The notes under the pieces: generated by a model | Databases searched by the model: none | Told to the model about the DNA's origin: nothing | Seen by the model: the letters and a program-made list of their open reading frames with translations, nothing else | Translations under genes and position numbers: made by a program | Assembly: GCF_014636275.1 (NCBI RefSeq) | Contig: NZ_BMEB01000003.1 | Span: 464,681 to 528,680, forward strand | Length of the DNA: 64,000 nucleotides | DNA from: Cellulomonas carbonis | GTDB taxonomy: Bacteria > Actinomycetota > Actinomycetes > Actinomycetales > Cellulomonadaceae | Direction of reading: 5' to 3' | In this document: one piece after another, positions 62,745 to 64,000 of the stretch | Numbering within the stretch: the first letter of the stretch is position 1 | Layout of the letters: each line of letters begins with the position of its first letter

Positions 62745-63881
62745 GTGCGGATCATCCACGTCTCGGACTGCTACGCGCCGCGCACCGGAGGCATCGAGTC
62801 GCAGGTCCGCGACCTCGCGCGCGCGCAGGCCGCCGCGGGCGACGAGGTGCACGTGCTCACCGCGACGGCGGGCGCCGACGGGCACGGCGGCGTCGAGGAC
62901 GACGGCGGCGTCGCCGTCCACCGCCTGGGTGCCCGGATGCCCTTCGACCTCCCCGTGAACCCCGCCGCGCCGCCCCAGGTCCGCCGGCTGCTGGCCGAGC
63001 TGCGGCCCGACGTCGTCCACGTGCACGCCGGCGTCGTGTCGCCCTTCGCGTTCGACGGGGCGCGGGTGGCCGTCGACGCGGGCGCACCCGTGGCGATCAC
63101 CTGGCACTGCATGCTCGACGGCGTCGTCCCGGTGATGCGCACGGCCGTGCACCGCTCCGGCTGGGCGACCGCGCCGGTCGCCCTCAGCGCCGTGAGCTCC
63201 GCGGCCGCGCAGCGGGTGCGCTCGGTGTTCGGCCGCGACGTCGCGGTGGTGCCCGACGGGGTCGACCTCTCGGCGTGGCAGCCGGACGGCGCACGCGGGC
63301 CCGACGGCGACGGCGACCGGACCCGGCCGCTGCGCGTGGTCGCGACGATGCGGCTCGCTCCACGCAAGCGCGGGCCCGCCCTCGTCGAGCTCGCGGCCGA
63401 CGCCGCCGCGCGGCTGCCCGCAGGTGCGCTCCGGCTCGACGTCGTCGGCGACGGGCCGGCCCGCGCGGCGGTCGAGCGCCGCGTCCGACGCCGCTCCGCC
63501 GCGGGGCTCGACGTCCGGCTGCACGGCCGCCTGCCGCGCGAGGACCTGCGCGCGCTGTACGCCGAGGCCGACGTCTTCGTGGCGCCCGCCGCCCTCGAGG
63601 CGTTCGGGATCGCGGCCCTCGAGGCGCGCGCCTGCGGGCTCGTCGTCGTCGCGCGGCGGGGCACCGGGGTCGAGGAGTTCGTGACGCACGACGTCGACGG
63701 GCTCCTCGTCGAGGACGACGACGCGATGACCGACGCCCTGGTGCGGCTCGTCGAGGACCCCGGGCTGCGCGAGCGGCTCGCCGCGACCGCGCGGTCGCGC
63801 CGTCCGCCCTTCGGCTGGGAGAGGACGGTCGCGGCGGCGGGTGCCGAGTACCGGCGGGCGGCTGACCTGCGGGGACGCTGA
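62745..63881 (+). CDS. Glycosyltransferase family 4 protein
   Basis: A GT-B glycosyltransferase of 378 residues that uses a nucleotide-sugar donor. The N-terminal acceptor domain starts RIIHVSDCYAPRTGGIESQVRDLARA, with the GGI/E loop. The donor domain has VVPDGVDLSAW, RLDVVGDGPARAAVERRV and the retaining-GT4 motif VFVAPAALEAFGIAALEARACG (about 278-299) with the EX7E glutamates. The acceptor is unknown; cell-surface glycans or glycolipids are likely. GTG 62745 lies six bases after TAGCCT (62733-62738), so it is leaderless. It is divergent from the paired membrane GGDEF genes. Confidence 0.93.
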   Translation: MRIIHVSDCYAPRTGGIESQVRDLARAQAAAGDEVHVLTATAGADGHGGVEDDGGVAVHRLGARMPFDLPVNPAAPPQVRRLLAELRPDVVHVHAGVVSPFAFDGARVAVDAGAPVAITWHCMLDGVVPVMRTAVHRSGWATAPVALSAVSSAAAQRVRSVFGRDVAVVPDGVDLSAWQPDGARGPDGDGDRTRPLRVVATMRLAPRKRGPALVELAADAAARLPAGALRLDVVGDGPARAAVERRVRRRSAAGLDVRLHGRLPREDLRALYAEADVFVAPAALEAFGIAALEARACGLVVVARRGTGVEEFVTHDVDGLLVEDDDAMTDALVRLVEDPGLRERLAATARSRRPPFGWERTVAAAGAEYRRAADLRGR

Positions 63882-64000
63882 CCTGCAGGAGCTGGGTGGG
63901 TGTGGTGTCTGGGACCTAGGGCTCCTGGACCTAGGGCCCGAGAAACGGTGTGTGCCGTGTCTAAGACTGGGGGCACGGGCCGCGGATGGCCCGCCGGGAC
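63882..64000. other. Intergenic end of window with a 15-bp double repeat
   Basis: GGACCTAGGGC occurs at 63912-63922 and 63927-63937 within two 15-bp units (12 of 15 positions equal). Each copy contains the palindrome CCTAGG. The following bases, around 63938-63970, are A/T-richer than most of the window. No start codon with a coding continuation can be judged before the sequence ends. This may be an operator for a gene beyond the window. Confidence 0.4.

Noticed and set aside
59445..63689. Very long minus-strand open frame covering two GGDEF genes and part of the glycosyltransferase
   Set aside because: Only its last third (59445-60959) carries GGDEF and membrane motifs. The rest is Arg/Ala/Gly-rich antisense translation of well-supported genes, a usual effect of extreme GC content.

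Overview
The window is from a very GC-rich actinobacterium. By eye G+C is well above 70 %, codons end almost always in G or C, and GTG starts are common. WhiB and BldM-type regulators, a GuaB3 paralogue, an F420/FMN-type luciferase-like oxidoreductase and the gene order truA / rplM-rpsI-glmM / coaA / glmS-acpS-nnr-alr-tsaEB-rimI-tsaD / groES-whiB-bldM-guaB point to Micrococcales, most likely Cellulomonadaceae (Cellulomonas-like). The genus is an inference from gene content and order, not a database match.

Layout. 0-31 kb is mostly conserved housekeeping DNA: a ROK sugar kinase cut by the window edge (apparent frameshift), truA, an ABC-F ATPase, rplM-rpsI behind a structured leader, glmM-def, a DedA protein, divergent coaA and glmS-acpS, and a long run for NAD(P)H-hydrate repair, alanine racemase and the t6A proteins TsaE, TsaB and TsaD with RimI. 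A PadR/membrane-protein pair sits inside this run. It is followed by a GCS2-type ligase with a methyltransferase, groES under CIRCE control, a WhiD-like WhiB protein, a MerR regulator, BldM, and the two IMP-dehydrogenase family genes. 31-39 kb holds a secreted ScyD/ScyE-like protein and a complete fructose PTS locus (DeoR regulator, 1-phosphofructokinase, EIIA, EIIBC, HPr, enzyme I). 39-43 kb has an aldehyde dehydrogenase and a TetR-controlled two-gene ABC transporter. 42.7-46.3 kb has two TPR-GGDEF proteins sharing a near-identical 660-bp block. 46.4-52.3 kb is ackA-pta-xfp, a phosphoketolase-to-acetate route. 52.6-59.5 kb has a SURF1 protein, a heterodimeric ABC exporter, a DUF3817 protein and guaA. 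The end carries two overlapping membrane GGDEF genes, a glycosyltransferase and a repeat-bearing intergenic stretch.

Themes. Four GGDEF genes lie within about 20 kb, so c-di-GMP signalling is conspicuous here. About nineteen genes start 6-8 nt after a TANNNT-like -10 box, the arrangement expected of leaderless mRNAs; several of these boxes sit in short divergent intergenic regions, and two overlap palindromic operators (PadR, TetR). Most gene ends are marked by long GC hairpins without a U-tract.

No rRNA, tRNA, CRISPR array, insertion sequence, integrase or prophage gene was seen. The most unusual item is the duplicated GGDEF cassette, whose coding strand contains essentially no NCG codons although its surroundings are full of them. 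No wholly new system is claimed.
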